Origin: Bettongia penicillata ogilbyi
Taxonomy: Eukaryota; Chordata; Mammalia; Diprotodontia; Potoroidae
Direction of reading: 5' to 3'
Assembly: GCA_023548195.1 (NCBI GenBank)
Contig: JAJHZJ010000252.1
Location: 2,487,395-2,551,394 of the forward strand
Length of the DNA stretch: 64,000 bases
Numbering within the stretch: position 1 is the first letter of the stretch; each line of letters opens with the position of its first letter. The notes under the pieces are model-generated. The model made no database searches. It saw nothing but the letters and a program-made list of their open reading frames with translations, and was not told the DNA's origin. This document shows positions 35,756 through 47,859 of this stretch, in pieces. The translations under genes were made by a program, and so were the position numbers.

Positions 35756-36610
35756 AAGGATATTTCTCTGGGAGGGGGATTAAAGGAACAGTTACAGAGA
35801 AACCTGGAAAGACCTATATTAACTGATGCAGAGTTAATGATGCAAGTGAAATGGGGTGAACAGTTGATACAATAATGATATCCAAAAAACAAGCAGCAGG
35901 AAAAAGCCAAGATGTGAGAGTGTAGGAAGCATTGCAGTGACTCCACTCCACAGTCTTCTCCAAACGGATCTAGAAAATGCACCAGGCAGAAACTCTAATG
36001 GGGAAATCAAGAAAAATTCACGGTAAATCATTTGTCCTGACAAATTTGGCACAGGGAGACAGACATGGAAGTCTGGAGACATTGGTCATGGCTTGAGGCA
36101 GGCATAGGCCACTCCCTCGGGGAGAGGCAATATATGAGTTCAACAGGAGACTGAAGATTGGTACAGGGTATCCATACTCATACCAGGACATTCAGACAAA
36201 GACAGTTGGCAGCTTTGTCACCCACCACCCAGTTCCTGGTCACAGATCCAGGGAAGATTGCCCAAAGGAGAATCATTCCTGGATTCCTGGCTTTCGGTGT
36301 GTGCCAAGAAAGGAAGATATTCAGAAACCTGTGGTAGAAGAACCCAAGCCAGAGCAAGGTCTCTAGTCTGGTCTACAGAGGCATAACCAAGGCTGGAATC
36401 AGTGGTCAAAAGAAACTGTAATTCTGCCACTCTGAGCCAACAGAGCTTTCCAGCTGGCTATCAGGGGCAGAGTCCTATAGCAATCTACTCTTATGCAGAC
36501 GCAAACCCTGCTCAGGAACTGGAAGACATGAAAACAGAGTAGGTTACTTGTACCAGATCATTTTGGGAGCACAGAAAGCCTGCAGATTACCTAGTCTCAG
36601 TTGTTGAATG
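35756..36610. repeat. L1-related composite
   Basis: Starts with AACCTGGAAAGACCTATATT and AACTGATGCAGAG, the sense L1 3' block, then departs into a GC-richer stretch (CTCCACTCCACAGTCTTCTC, CACAGGGAGACAGACATGGA, CCCAGTTCCTGGTCACAGAT) that looks like an L1 5' UTR. Probably two L1 pieces adjoining. No long intact frame. Confidence 0.45.
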
Positions 36611-36649
36611 TAAGTACTAATTGTTTCTCCTTTGTCCAATCACCATGAG

Positions 36650-36975
36650 GGTCTTCTCCTATTTTTGTTTTCTTATTAAAGGGGCCATCCCTTGACTCAC
36701 TTCTTTAAAAGGTCAATTCACTGAAGGGGGTTGCCTCACTCAAAGTGAGCACTTGAAAAGACCTTAGTTTATAAGGGCCAAGGCCTCCCACAACATCCTG
36801 GGTCAATTCCAGGCATCCTAATTAATATCTGGCCACTGGAGTCTGATGGCTCTGGAGGAGAAAGTGAGGCTAGTGACCTTGCACAGCCCTTCTTCACTCA
36901 AATCAAAGTCAATTGCAAGTCATGTCATCACCTCCCTGATGTCATGGTCCTCTTGGAGAACAAAGGACAAACCAC
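36650..36975 (-). repeat. R1 repeat, antisense, copy 5
   Basis: GTTGCCTCACTCAAAGTGAG, AAGGGCCAAGGCCTCCCACA, CTTGCACAGCCCTTCTTCAC, AAGTCATGTCATCACCTCCC. Most complete R1 antisense copy. Confidence 0.75.
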
Positions 36976-37019
36976 ACAAGAACAACCAAAGACTCAATAT
37001 CCCAAGAAAGCAGCAACAA

Positions 37020-37325
37020 GTCCAGTCTATACCTTTTCTGGGTCTCAATTTCCTTAGCTGTCAAAAGGAAAACATTGGCCTAGGTGCCTTCTAAGGTTTT
37101 CTAGTCCTAAATCTCTGACTTCGTAATCTATAATGACCTGGAACAGTGGAGAAAGCAAAAGGTTAAAGCAAGGGACAAGAGATTGCAGTCTTGACTATGC
37201 CACTAATTAACTTGGTGACTCTGGAACAAACTAGTTAACCTTTCTGGGTTTTACTTGACTCAACTAGAGATGCCAAAGCTACTTTAGATGATCTCTTAGG
37301 TCTCTTCCAACTCCAGCATCATTAG
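37020..37325 (+). repeat. Two adjacent MIR-type SINEs
   Basis: First: GGTCTCAATTTCCTTAGCTG with CTTCTAAGGTTTTCTAGTCC. Second: GGTGACTCTGGAACAAACTA, AGTTAACCTTTCTGGGTTTT, CTCTTAGGTCTCTTCCAACT. Confidence 0.6.
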
Positions 37326-37562
37326 ATCCATTTCAAATGCTCTCCAAGGTCCTGTGCAGTTTAAATTGTCTATTTCAATCTTTCAGGACTCAACCTAAGT
37401 ACCACCTTCATCATAAAATCTTCCAAAATTATTCTGATCTACGTGGCTATCTCTCTTCTTTGACCCAGAGAGTATTTTCTTAACTATATTTGAAAGCTGG
37501 CACTTAACTATATACTTATGATGATAGGAAGGGACCTTATTGGTCATCTAATATGATTCATA
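37326..37562. other. Short unassigned interval
   Basis: No gene; possible MIR remnant near 37515-37555. Confidence 0.4.
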
Positions 37563-37806
37563 GGGCAGCTAGGTGGAACTGTGGATAGAGTACTGGCCCT
37601 AGAGCCAGGAAATGTTCAGATCTGGCCTCAGACACTTACTAGTTGTGTGACCCTGGGCAAGCCACTTAATCCTGTTTGCCTCAGTTTCCTCATCTGTAAA
37701 ATGAGCTAGAGAAAGAAAGAGCAAATTGCTCCAGTATCTCTGTCAAAAAAAAACCCCAATGGGGTCACAAAGAGTTGGACATGGCTGAAAACCACTAAAC
37801 AAAAAC
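37563..37806 (+). repeat. MAR1-type SINE, near full length
   Basis: Starts GGGCAGCTAGGTGGAACTGT, keeps GACCCTGGGCAAGCCACTTA, CCTCAGTTTCCTCATCTGTA, AAACCCCAATGGGGTCACAA and GAGTTGGACATGGCTGAAAA. The tRNA-like head and RTE-like tail are both readable. Confidence 0.93.
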
Positions 37807-37834
37807 CACAAAAATATAATATATATGCATTTTT

Positions 37835-37940
37835 TGTTTCATTGCAAACTCCTTGAGAGATGACCATATCATATAATTCTATTGTGTCCCTCTCAATATG
37901 ACCAACTCTGAAATACCTGTTGAATTAAATTTCTAATTTG
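37835..37940 (+). repeat. L2 LINE 3' end, decayed
   Basis: TTGCAAACTCCTTGAGAGAT and AAATACCTGTTGAATTAAAT. Confidence 0.5.
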
Positions 37941-38369
37941 AAGCAAGTCCAGGGGATCCAAAACTTTGCCTGATATCTGTGTTAAATGTCTCAGAAGTAT
38001 TAGGACTATTTTGTGTCATTCTATCTACTCCCCAGCTTCTGTCCTTTGGACACCAGTGGGGATTTCCTCAGGAGGGTTGGGAACCCAGAGCACTGGGAAT
38101 TCTCTCTACACCAAAGCTGATCAGATCTCCATTTACACATTTATGCTGGTCGAGTCATGCCACTGCCAGAACAACACCACCTCTTCTGCCAGAAAGAATA
38201 AAGAGGAATAAAACTCACTGTCTGACTCTCTTCTCCCTCCAGGGAAAGCACAAAGCAGCTGAAAACCACAAGAGCAGCCCAGTGTAAAAGGGTAGACTTC
38301 TCTCTGTGTAGTCCTTGGTTTCTGTGCTGAGAGTTCCTGCAGAGACATTTGTCAGCCTTGCAGATAAAT

Positions 38370-38373
<4 letters not shown>

Positions 38374-38417
<44 letters not shown>
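38374..38417. repeat. GA dinucleotide microsatellite
   Basis: About 22 GA units without interruption. Confidence 0.95.
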
Positions 38418-38418
<1 letters not shown>

Positions 38419-38857
38419 AGCTTAAAACATTTTTATAAGCTTCTTCTCCCAAAGTTATATACATTAAATAAATCAAATTAGCATCCTGAACCTCTACCTC
38501 TGGTCTAACATCTTTTGTTACTGGGCTTCCACCCCATGCACGAGGAGACAAGTGGTTTTCTGCAAGGATATTTTCCACTACAGTCCTGATTTATAAACAT
38601 GATAAAGAGAGGTAAGGGATCTAACTTTGGGGATCACATCTAGCTGAATCCCATCAGCTTCCTAGGAAATTCTATTACAGTCCCATTTCAGATACAATTT
38701 GGAAGACCTTACGTTTTGGTCCATGGCTTTTTCTTTTTCCACCGCTCTAAACTTTCTATGTTCAATGAACTCACTGAGAAGCGCTGGGTCCTCCTGAACT
38801 CATCAAAAATGTAATGGAGGTCAATGGGACTGAATAAGTTCTGTCTCTGTCTCTCGC

Positions 38858-38912
38858 GCACACACACATACATACATACACACATACACACACACACACA
38901 CACACACATACC
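38858..38912. repeat. CA-rich microsatellite with CATA interruptions
   Basis: CACACACATACATACATAC then a run of CA units. Confidence 0.9.
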
Positions 38913-38924
38913 TTACACACAAAA

Positions 38925-39130
38925 TCAAGGATTGGAAGGGACTTTAAGAATCACTGAGTCCAACCCTTGAATTTTACAGATCAGGAAACAATTTCAGAGA
39001 GGTGAATTGTTAATACAAAAAAAAAAAAAAAGAAAGAAAGAAAGAAAAAAAAAAAAAGCCAGATCTAGGATTTGAATCCAGGTTGTTTTGGTCTGCATCT
39101 AGCATTCTTTCTGCTGAACTGTATTTCCTA
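38925..39130 (-). repeat. MIR-type SINE, antisense, split by an A-rich tract
   Basis: GATTGGAAGGGACTTTAAGA, GAGTCCAACCCTTGAATTTT and TTACAGATCAGGAAACAATT, then (A/GAAA)n at 39017-39056, then CAGATCTAGGATTTGAATCC and GCATTCTTTCTGCTGAACTG. Confidence 0.65.
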
Positions 39131-39895
39131 CCTTGGTTCATGAACTTGCTTAGAACCTTGGATCCAGAGATACCTTCTTCTCCTCTCCTCCATTTGTGAA
39201 TCTGATTCTGCAATCTTTACTTTTCTACTCTTACAGAAGCACATTTCTAGGCTAATTTTATGAGGCTAAAACCAATTAAGAGAATTAAAAAAATAATACA
39301 CTAAAGTAAGATAATCAGAAGTATGAACAAAAGCACCTCATCCCAGAATAAGAAAAAACTTATTAAAATGTTTTATCTCACCATAGTTCCACAAGTCTAC
39401 CTTGATCTATGATCTCTGGGCTAGGAGGTCCAGTACGGGCACATCTGTCTCCCTCATGTCTCTTGAAGAGAACATCTTAGATCAAAGTAAGAAGCAACAG
39501 AACAATTTACTCAATGACCAAAATAACATAAAGGAAAACAATAATGACAGACTTCAGGGCTGCCATTAATGAAGTGACCAAAGGGGACTATAGAGCATGC
39601 CCTCCCCAAATCTTTCAAAAGATGCAGAATGAAGCATCTACATTCAGACATAGCCAAATGCTAATTTGTTTCAAGAAGGTGTTCCTCATTTGTGGAGGGG
39701 GTGGGGGAAGGGTAGTCTATGGGAAATAACAATGATTTAAAAAAAAAAATCAATAAAGCATTTAAAAAAAGGGAATGGCACTTCAGAATTATTTCAGACC
39801 AAACCCAGTCTGGACTGGCTGGATATCACTCCTTCCCTCCCTTCTTCATTTTTAGGCAGTCTTGAGGTTTCCTTTCTAAAGGTAAAATAATCAAT
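39131..39895. other. Interval without recognised gene
   Basis: Contains two A-rich stretches near 39740 and 39765; an L1-like tail is possible but unconfirmed. Confidence 0.45.
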
Positions 39896-39896
39896 C

Positions 39897-40075
39897 ATTC
39901 ATCAAGCATTTATTAAGTAGCTTATATGTTTCAGATATTGAGCTGGCTACTGCCCCCAAGGAGCTTACATTCCACTGGGATTCTGTCAAGGGCATATAAA
40001 ATAGTATTATCCCCATTATCTAGTACAGTGTCTGACACACAGCAAAATTAGTGCTTAATAAAGTCTTGTTAAAAT
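39897..40075 (+). repeat. R3 head followed by L2 3' end
   Basis: CATTCATCAAGCATTTATTA, GGAGCTTACATTCCACTGGG (R3 head), then CTAGTACAGTGTCTGACACA and TAGTGCTTAATAAAGTCTTG (L2 end). Confidence 0.55.
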
Positions 40076-40659
40076 GAACTACTTTTTACAAATCATAATA
40101 ATTCAACCCAACATAAAGGTCACCTCCAAAGTTCACAAGAAACAATCTCTTTCCTTTACAAAGACAATCATCCCCTACTGAAGTAGCCTGCAATTTTCAT
40201 CTCAAGCTATAATAAGCTACCCACAAAGGTCACATGGACCTTTTTGACCACTCCACACCTGGACTAGAAGTGGGAGGGAAGAAAAACATTTGCTACTATT
40301 CAGACACAGTTGCAGTTTAAAGGGAAAGGAAGCATTTTCAATACCAGATTAATAAATTTATAGGATCATTTGATAACAGCTAGAAGGAGTTGGGGGTGAA
40401 GAGTGGGGTACCAGAAACTTCTAAGGTTAACCAACAACATTCTCTTTATAAGCACAAATTAAAGGGGAAAAGGTTGTTCAGGTTTCGCTCTGAAAAGTAT
40501 TTTTGATTCAAGTAGCAATCTGCACTAATCGGTGACACACAAGAAATAACTGCTTAAGTTATTCAAAAAACAATAGAAATAAGGTAGCAATCCTTTTGTT
40601 GGATGGAATAAAAGTTAAAAAAAACTTCAAAAAAATCACATGTGTAAGATAGGGAGACA

Positions 40660-40660
<1 letters not shown>
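40076..40660. other. Interval without recognised gene
   Basis: No named repeat or exon identified. Confidence 0.5.
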
Positions 40661-40661
<1 letters not shown>

Positions 40662-40733
<72 letters not shown>

Positions 40734-40757
40734 CAGAGACAGAGACAGAGAGAGACA

Positions 40758-40791
<34 letters not shown>

Positions 40792-40823
40792 CAGAGAGAG
40801 AGACAGAGAGAGAGAGAGAGAGG
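40662..40823. repeat. Long GA / GAGACA compound purine tract
   Basis: About 26 GA units (40662-40714), then about seven GACAGA hexamers, then mixed GA and GACAGA units. All purine on this strand apart from the C in each hexamer. Long open frames on both strands here are artefacts of the repeat. Confidence 0.95.
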
Positions 40824-40922
40824 AGAGATGTGGAAAGTGGAAAGATTGTTGCATCTTACAGACAGAGAAACTAATTTTTGAATGCCAACTTTGCGCTGAC
40901 CTTGTGTGTCAGTTAGACAAGT

Positions 40923-41210
40923 CACTTCAGTCAAGTCAACAAGAATGTATTAAATGCCTACGGTGTACCTGGTATAGTGCTAAGTGCTGAAGATAAAAAG
41001 AAAGGCAAAGAACAGTTCCTGCTCTCAAGAAGACCACAGTCATTAGAGACGTCTCAAACAACTATGTACAAACTATGTACATATGTGTGTACATGTATAT
41101 ATGTACTTATATACGTATACACACATTCTGTGCGTGTTTATGAAAAATTGGAGATTATCAACAGAGTGAAGGCACTAAGAGGACTCAGGCTAGATAAACA
41201 GATCTGAGAC
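40923..41210 (+). repeat. R3 head with extended body
   Basis: AGTCAACAAGAATGTATTAA, GTATAGTGCTAAGTGCTGAA, GTTCCTGCTCTCAAGAAGAC, AACTATGTACAAACTATGTA, AATTGGAGATTATCAACAGA. Longest continuous copy of the R3 front half. Confidence 0.65.
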
Positions 41211-41256
41211 TGTTCAGTTACTTCATGTAAATATGATATCAAGACTATATGATCAT

Positions 41257-41392
41257 GGAATAGCTAGATGGCTAAATGGAGAGAGCACTGGTTCTGGAGT
41301 CAGGAGGTCCTGAGTACAAATCGGACCTCAGACACTTACTTGTTGTGTGACCCTGGGCAAGTCATTTAACCGGGATTGCAAAAAAAGAAAAA
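41257..41392 (+). repeat. tRNA-derived SINE, short-tail type
   Basis: TAGCTAGATGGCTAAATGGA, GGAGTCAGGAGGTCCTGAGT, CAGACACTTACTTGTTGTGT, then a direct A-rich end after GGGATTGC. It lacks the RTE-like tail, which suggests a SINE subtype using L1-type poly(A) priming. Confidence 0.85.
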
Positions 41393-41449
41393 ATATTTCT
41401 CAATGCCCCCCTCATACATACATACATATATATGATTTAATGACATTTC

Positions 41450-41590
41450 AAGCTCAGTCAGTAAACATATATTAAGCGCTAACTCCTGAATCAGACACTG
41501 TGCCAAAGGAGATACAAATAAAAAAAAAAAGCTGTCCCTGACCCTCAAGGACCTTACAATCTATCAAAAATGGCAACAAATAGGAAGGTG
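41450..41590 (+). repeat. R3 head fragment
   Basis: CAGTCAGTAAACATATATTA, CAGACACTGTGCCAAAGGAG, CCTGACCCTCAAGGACCTTA. Confidence 0.6.
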
Positions 41591-41769
41591 AAAGGAGACT
41601 GATATTGACCCAGAGGGACATGATGGAGAAGTCTAATGCAGTGCAGTTGAATGTGAAATGAAGCAATTACTGCTCTGGGTACCCTCCTTAAATGGAAGCT
41701 CCTGCCCCTCAATCAAAGGAGCTGGTGCTGACAGATTCAAATCACTGCTTAAAGGGCTTTCTACAGGTA

Positions 41770-41955
41770 GCACAGAATAGAAGGACACTGAAATTAAAGT
41801 TAGACCGTCTGGGTTCAGATTCTGACTTTACTTCTTACTCTCTGTGAAACTTTGCAAAAGTCTCTGGGTGTTCTTTGGACCTCAGTTTCTCCATCTGTAC
41901 GAGGGAGCTGGACTAGAGGAAGCCCCCTGCGGCTCTTTGATCCTACGACATTAAA
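41770..41955 (+). repeat. MIR-type SINE
   Basis: CGTCTGGGTTCAGATTCTGA, TTGGACCTCAGTTTCTCCAT, GACTAGAGGAAGCCCCCTGC, TTTGATCCTACGACATT. Last repeat before the repeat-poor block. Confidence 0.7.
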
Positions 41956-42520
41956 AAACAAAGCAAAACCAAACATTCCACCTCTACTCCTACACACTAG
42001 CGGACTTGTTCACACAGAGATGGTTGTGTGTTAGGCAGGGAGAGATGCAAACCCTTTTACCCAACAGCTGTTTTGATAGCGCTTTCAAAAGCACAGATCT
42101 TTCAGCCAATCCTGAAGAGAGATCTCCAGTACAATCTTAATCACCAGTAAAGAATGAAGAGATGAAATGTGGCTAAGGCCACGTGGAGTCCACTGTGTAT
42201 GCACCAGCGAGTTCAAACTGTACTGGCTTAAGTTGTTCTTAGGGGAAGGGTGGAAAGAAAGGCATTTCTAAAATAACAGCTTTCTGGTCCCAAGGAGACC
42301 TTTAAAAATTAACCACGAGGTTTGCTAAGGGTGGGAATCCTCATTTAGAGAGTAGGTAACCAACATAATGCATTAAAGGCCACCATCTGCCGCCGGTTTT
42401 TTTCTGCCACCAATGATAGTCAGTATTTACTAAGTGGCCTGTAATTTCTGTAGTGCCCACCGCACCCCACCTTCCAAACTCTACCCAGTACTGTGACTTC
42501 GTCCTATGTGTTTATTTGCC
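41956..42520. other. Left shoulder of the repeat-poor, GC-rich block
   Basis: Unique-looking sequence with rising GC. No named repeat. No recognised coding exon. Confidence 0.45.
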
Positions 42521-42522
42521 AG

Positions 42523-42627
42523 GCTGGCTTCCTATATGAAAATGGCTCAATTCTGTTCAGCGCCAGGAAGAATTTCCTTTTACTCTCTGAACCAGGTCAG
42601 CCCAAAGGAATGGAAAATATTTATGGG
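42523..42627 (+). other. Candidate exon (weak)
   Basis: Preceded by GTGTTTATTTGCCAG, a fair 3' splice site, and followed by TTTATGG-GTGAGCC, a fair 5' splice site. The span is open in two frames, so it cannot be typed as coding from this alone, and neither frame resembles a protein I know. Directly upstream of the first CpG island. Confidence 0.2.
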
Positions 42628-42839
42628 TGAGCCTTCTTTGCAGACGTTTGCCTCGGAGTGTGTGGGCACTGCCCAGCCTTTGCCTTCAGGAAACCACTTA
42701 ATGTGGCTGTTTCCACCATGCCCTCTGACGCCTACTCTTACCCCTACCTCCCCAAATACAGATACTCGGAGCCCAACACCCAAGGGAAACTCTACTGCAG
42801 CTGTACTTCGTTTGAGTTGAATGATGTGCCCAGGAAAGC

Positions 42840-44920
42840 AGGAGCTGATTTGGCCGCGGGTCAGCGCTATTCGCTTCCATTCTCTGCTCGGGAAGGGTAG
42901 AAGGGAAAGCAGAGGACGCCTAGGTCTCCGCAGGACTTGTTTGTGCTCAGAAACAGGCGGCTCGGGCGGAAGCTTGGGTGGGGGCGGGTCACGTGCAGCA
43001 GGGGCTGCAGAGTGTGCAGCTGCGGTTGGCTACAGCATGGGCTCGGGACTAAAAATGAACTGGCCCGGCTCCTCCTGGTAGCAGAGCCCGGATCGGAGTA
43101 GACTGAGCGTTCGGAAGGAGCCACCGACCTCGTCCCTCCCCCTCAGTTGCTTGAAGGAAGAAAGGAGGCGTGGAAATGGGGCGGGGGAGAAGATAAGGCT
43201 TGGGAACTGAAGCGCTCAGGGTCTCCTCTCTTTCCCTAGAGGACCCCTTGTAAAAAAGGAAATGCTTTTCTAACCAGCCTCAGGTGCCCAAGAGATTAAG
43301 GGCTGCTCGGTGTCTGGAGAGCATCAGATAGGTTTTCTCACCCTGCTACCCCCACCTCCCAGTGTCTAGGACTGGGAGACGGTTGTATAGGGTGGGGTTG
43401 GAAGGAAAAGATGAAGCTATACAGGCTTTACCGGAGGAGCGAGGGGGAAGCAGACTGGAAGGGCGACCTTAGGAGTTGGGATGTCTAACGGATGTTCATT
43501 CTCCTCCTTACCCCCCACCTCTCCTTCCTGCTTTTCAATCTCTAAATCCCAAATTCCTCAATCCCTCCTTGCTTGTCCCCGGGGTGCCCCATTTTACGCA
43601 GGGAAGGACGCACACCCCTCCCCGCAGGCGGCCGTGCCCCCTGCTGCGTTCCAGCTGGCTCGCTGGGCTCTGGGCTGCCACAGGAGAGGCTGAGAGTCCC
43701 CAGCTGCAGCGACTCTTTCCCGGCCAGCGGGTAGGGTCGTGGCTGCCAGCCTCCCGTCCTTCCTCTAGGGAAGGTACAGATAACCCTCACTGCGGCCCAC
43801 CAAGAAGCCCCTTTCCCCTGACACAGATAGCATACTCCCTTGCCCTCCACCCCGAAGCAGCCGTAGCCGAGGGCAAAGAACACTCGGCTTCAGGCTGGGG
43901 CTCGCTACCGCCTCCGCGAATGATCTAGCGGGCGAGAATGCCAGCAATTTCTCCTCCCTCTGCCTGGTGTGGGAGTCTAGGCGGGAGGGGCCGCCGAGGG
44001 AAAGAGGGAATACGGGAAAACCGTCTGCTGCTGCTTCTCGGCACGAGGGAGCTAGGATTGGCCGAGACTCACAACCCAATGTTGTGGGATCTGGGATGTC
44101 TTTGTGAAGGGAGGGGAAGTTGCAGTCGATACGCAAAGCTGGGACGAACACTGGACGCGTTCTCTTTCGAGGTTTGATAACCTCCGTATCCACCTCATCA
44201 GTCTCCTTACAAACCTCGGATGGGGGACGGGTGCTATGCTCCCCATCTCCCACTTAGAAGCTTGGGGAAGAAGCGGGGATTGAGTCAGCTCAGTAACCGC
44301 GTAAGGTCCCCAGCATTGGGAGCCCATTAGCCTATGAATAGGAGAGGAGAGGAAAGAAGGGTGAAACATCGGCTTCTTGAGAGTCGGGGGTTTGGGGGGC
44401 CAGGCGAACGCGTTCCAGACAAATAAGCACATAGCCTTTATTTCGCCTCGCAGTTTGGGCCTCCGGGGCAATAGCCAACCACTCAAACTTTTCCTTCCCC
44501 AGAGTGGGGTTCTGAACACTCAAGTCTCTTCCGGATGAATCCGTGGCCGAGAAACACTGTCCTTCAGGCTAGGCTGGGAGAGCGATGGGGGTGGGGGGGG
44601 AGGGAGAGAGGGAAACCTCGTGTAATTTCCTTCCTTTGCGATGCTGGGAGGAGGGGAGAAGAGGGGAGGGGGCCGAGACCACATGCACTTTCGTTTCTCA
44701 CGGGCGGCGGCGCGTGTCACGTTGCGGCTGCAAATCTGCGTTTGGCAGCAGCGGCAGCCTCGGTAGCTCTGTGTGGAGTCTGGCTAGGGGTGAAGCGAGA
44801 CGCCATTTGCATCCACAACACACTCCGCTCTCCGATCAGGTTCATGCGGGAAACTGGGGCGGAGGGGAGGGAGGAGGGGGAAGGGGGATCGTCGCCCGCT
44901 GCGGAAGCTTATTACGACAG
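42840..44920. promoter_or_regulatory. CpG island 1
   Basis: Dense CpG and high GC over 2 kb, strongest at 42850-43120, 43570-43930 and 44380-44900. Contains a GC box GGGGGCGGG (42980-42988), next to a perfect CACGTG E-box (42990-42995), and GCGGCGGCGCGTG-like stretches at 44704. Open frames of 100-160 codons on both strands are typical of GC-rich islands and carry no domains. Probably an unmethylated promoter or regulatory island; direction of transcription cannot be told. Confidence 0.75.
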
Positions 44921-47400
44921 TGACACTGATTAGATGCCTTGTTTGTACGTGCATAGAATAGGGGTGGGTCTTTTTTTCTCCCCTCATCTTTTTTCTTGGG
45001 TATACTTTCTCTTTGGAAAGTTGCGGGTATTGAAAAAAAAAAATACTACCCAGCTGCTGTCTTAAGGGCTGAATTATGCGAGCACGTTCGCTTACCCTGG
45101 GGGAGTAACGCGTATAAGCCAACTCAGGGATTACAGCCGAGGCCCAGCGCCATAGAAATCCAGCCCTCCGTTTTTAATGAGCTTTTGAATCGGAGAGCGC
45201 TTCAAGGCGCTCATAAAGCCAAGACTCGATTTCCATCTGCCCCCGTTGCCTCCGTGTTCAGTTTGTCGGTGGAAACCTAGCGATCCGTGCAGAACTCCAT
45301 GAGGGAGGGCTTCCTGCCAAGGGTGATCCGAAGCCAATTTTCCTGTCCGACCCTGACCAATGGAAAAAATGACTGTGTAGCTCCAATCAAACACCCCACT
45401 ATCGTAAAGGCGCCCAACCCTGTGTCTAGTGCACGAACCCGGGCGCCTTTCAAATTAAGCACAGGGGAAGGGGGAGGGAGGTTTGCCTTCGCTAGAGAGG
45501 CATGTTGGTGACTAAGAAAGGTGAATTCTCCATAGGATGAGAGAGCTCTGTTCAAATAGTTGCATTAACTTCGTCCAACCAAACCCATGTTTATCTCCAA
45601 GTGTGTTACAGACACGATCAACATTCTTAATATTTACATCAGGCAGAGACGATAGTTCAGTTAGGATTACTGTAAGGATGCTTTGTTTATCAGTAGATCA
45701 AAACCATCGGGTGTCAGACTGGTACCAACGTGTAACTAGTGTTTATATACAACGGAGGATGGAAAACACTGGGCTACCCATTGGAGGTATCAACCTGACT
45801 TGTTCTGGGTCAGTACCGATACTATTTTTTCCTCCTTTGCGCTTTCACCTCTGGGATCTTTCAATTCAATGGAGCCAAATAGACGCTTTTTAAAATCGCA
45901 GCTTTTAATTTGGGGATTTGCGTTCCCTCTTGTAGCCAACCCCCTTTACGGTTACAGTATTGTCCGGTTCATCTTATCTGTTCCTGTTTGCTCTTACTTC
46001 AGAGGGAACGATAATAGATTATTATTTTACGTCCTTCTTCTCCCCATCCCCCCTTTTGCACGTGCCTGAGGGGCCTTGGAGCCGGTGACTAGACAATGTG
46101 TTTCCGATCGTTCCCTCCGCGCTCTCTCTAGCACGTCACACCGAGTTGAAAAGGAGGAATTTGAACTCTTCTGATAATGCCCGAAAACTGGAACTGTGAC
46201 TAACGACTGTTGGGCAGTGTTTTTATTCTGAATGTGAAAGGCAAGAGGACTCGATCTGAAGGTTGGCAAGCGCCGGTTTAGGCTTGAAAGAGAACTCTTC
46301 GGTCTGCAAGACCGCGAGGGGAGCAGGCAGCCTGCGTCTTTGGTCTTTGTCTTTAGACTGAGAGGGCTCCAGTGTTCAGTACCGATAAAGATCTACAGAG
46401 AGCACACTTGACCAACACATTTCCATAAAATGTAGCGTTGTTTAGTTGGATAGCACCATGGCCGGAGCACAAAAGTACCGACTTTAAAAAAAAAAAAAGC
46501 CATCCAACCCCGAAATATAGAAAGACTTTTGGAGAGGAAAAAAAACACTTTTGGTGGACTCTTTGGAGTAGCGCAGCAAATTACTTTCTTTCTGGCCTAA
46601 AGTTGCCCGCTCCTCCTCCAAAATAAACAGCATTCTGTTTCTTAAGATTAAACTAAAAGTTATTAGTATAATAAAGTGAGAGGCTAAAGCTCAAAGTTGA
46701 ACGTTAGAGTTGAAAGGAACTCTAACCCAATCCTCATTTTTTACAGATGAGGATACCGAGGCCTGAAAAAATTAGGTAGTTGGCCCAACATTACCATGAT
46801 ATGGGTGGAACCAGGACCAAAAGAACCAGATCTGATTCCTAGACTAGTCTTCTTTCCGTTATACCTGCAAATAAGAAACTTTTTTTAAATAGGAAAAAAG
46901 AAATTTATTATACAAACACTAAACTAGACTTTCCTTTGAATAGGAAAGTAAGAAGACATGAGAAAATCACCACGATTTAAGTTTTTAATTTCAAGAAAAT
47001 GACAGCTACGATTGATCATTTATTTTGACTTAGCTTAAACTGTCTTTGTGGGTCTTCTAGAACTTACAATATATGTCTTGAATGTACTGACACGTTTAAG
47101 TTGACCACAACAGAGATTTCCCAACAAAGCCAAAGTTCTCTAATTTTTTTTTTAGGGAGCCAAGTGCCCTGGAGAAGTATCAAGAAATGTATTCAAAAAG
47201 CTTTCCACCCTTGGCCTTTTCAGACCACTGTTACTGAATGGACTAGTGGGTTGAGAATCGATCACTAGCGCCCAGACCCTATCCTGTTTTCTCCATCTGC
47301 TAACCATCAGTTTCACCAAAGGACTGGGATTAGGGCCCTTTCTACCCATTTCCAACCCGGCAAAAGTGCATTGGAAAGAGTGCCAGATGCCACTACCTGT
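44921..47400. other. Repeat-poor sequence between islands
   Basis: Apparently unique, with CpG still frequent to about 46.4 kb. One decayed MIR at 46690-46870 is the only repeat recognised. No exon recognised. Such preservation between islands fits regulatory DNA. Confidence 0.5.
46690..46870 (-). repeat. MIR-type SINE, antisense
   Basis: AGAGTTGAAAGGAACTCTAA, TTTACAGATGAGGATACCGA, AGATCTGATTCCTAGACTAG. Confidence 0.65.
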
Positions 47401-47409
47401 CTGCATGAG

Positions 47410-47449
<40 letters not shown>
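47410..47449. repeat. CA dinucleotide microsatellite
   Basis: About 20 CA units without interruption. Confidence 0.95.
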
Positions 47450-47451
<2 letters not shown>

Positions 47452-47859
47452 GTGCTGTCATCATAGGCCTTTACTAATATCGATCTAGAAGTTACACTTT
47501 AAAAAAATTAGTGAGATAGGTGCCTGGAGGAGAGAGGGAAATCCTCCAGTTTGTGGTCAGTTAAATTCCCCCTCCGCAGTCCATCCCCAGCCAAAGAGCC
47601 TCACTCAAAACTCTTGAAGTAAGCAAAAGCTATGGGAACCAAGTTAGAGAACGTTACTAAGTAATCCTGGTCTCTCGACATAAAGTTTCCATTTGTCTAA
47701 AGTAACAATAATTTAGCCACCTACGAAGACTATGTGAGAACTCAATGGTAAGGAGCACAGAATAGCTCCCCTCTCCCAGAAAGCATACTTTGCGGGCCTG
47801 TAACCAGTAACTCCTTAATGCGGAGTGTCCTTGAATCGGCGCAGAATCCTCAACGTCAG

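Noticed and set aside
40563..40990. Ser/Leu-rich or Glu/Arg-rich proteins of about 120 residues
   Set aside because: They are translations of the GA/CT microsatellite.
43476..44253. Overlapping 113-162-codon open frames on both strands in CpG island 1
   Set aside because: GC-rich DNA lacks stop codons by composition; translations are low-complexity, mutually overlapping and contain no domain.
45500..46100. MicroRNA hairpins in the unique inter-island DNA
   Set aside because: No mature sequence of a miRNA that I know was seen, and no stable long stem was obvious without folding software.
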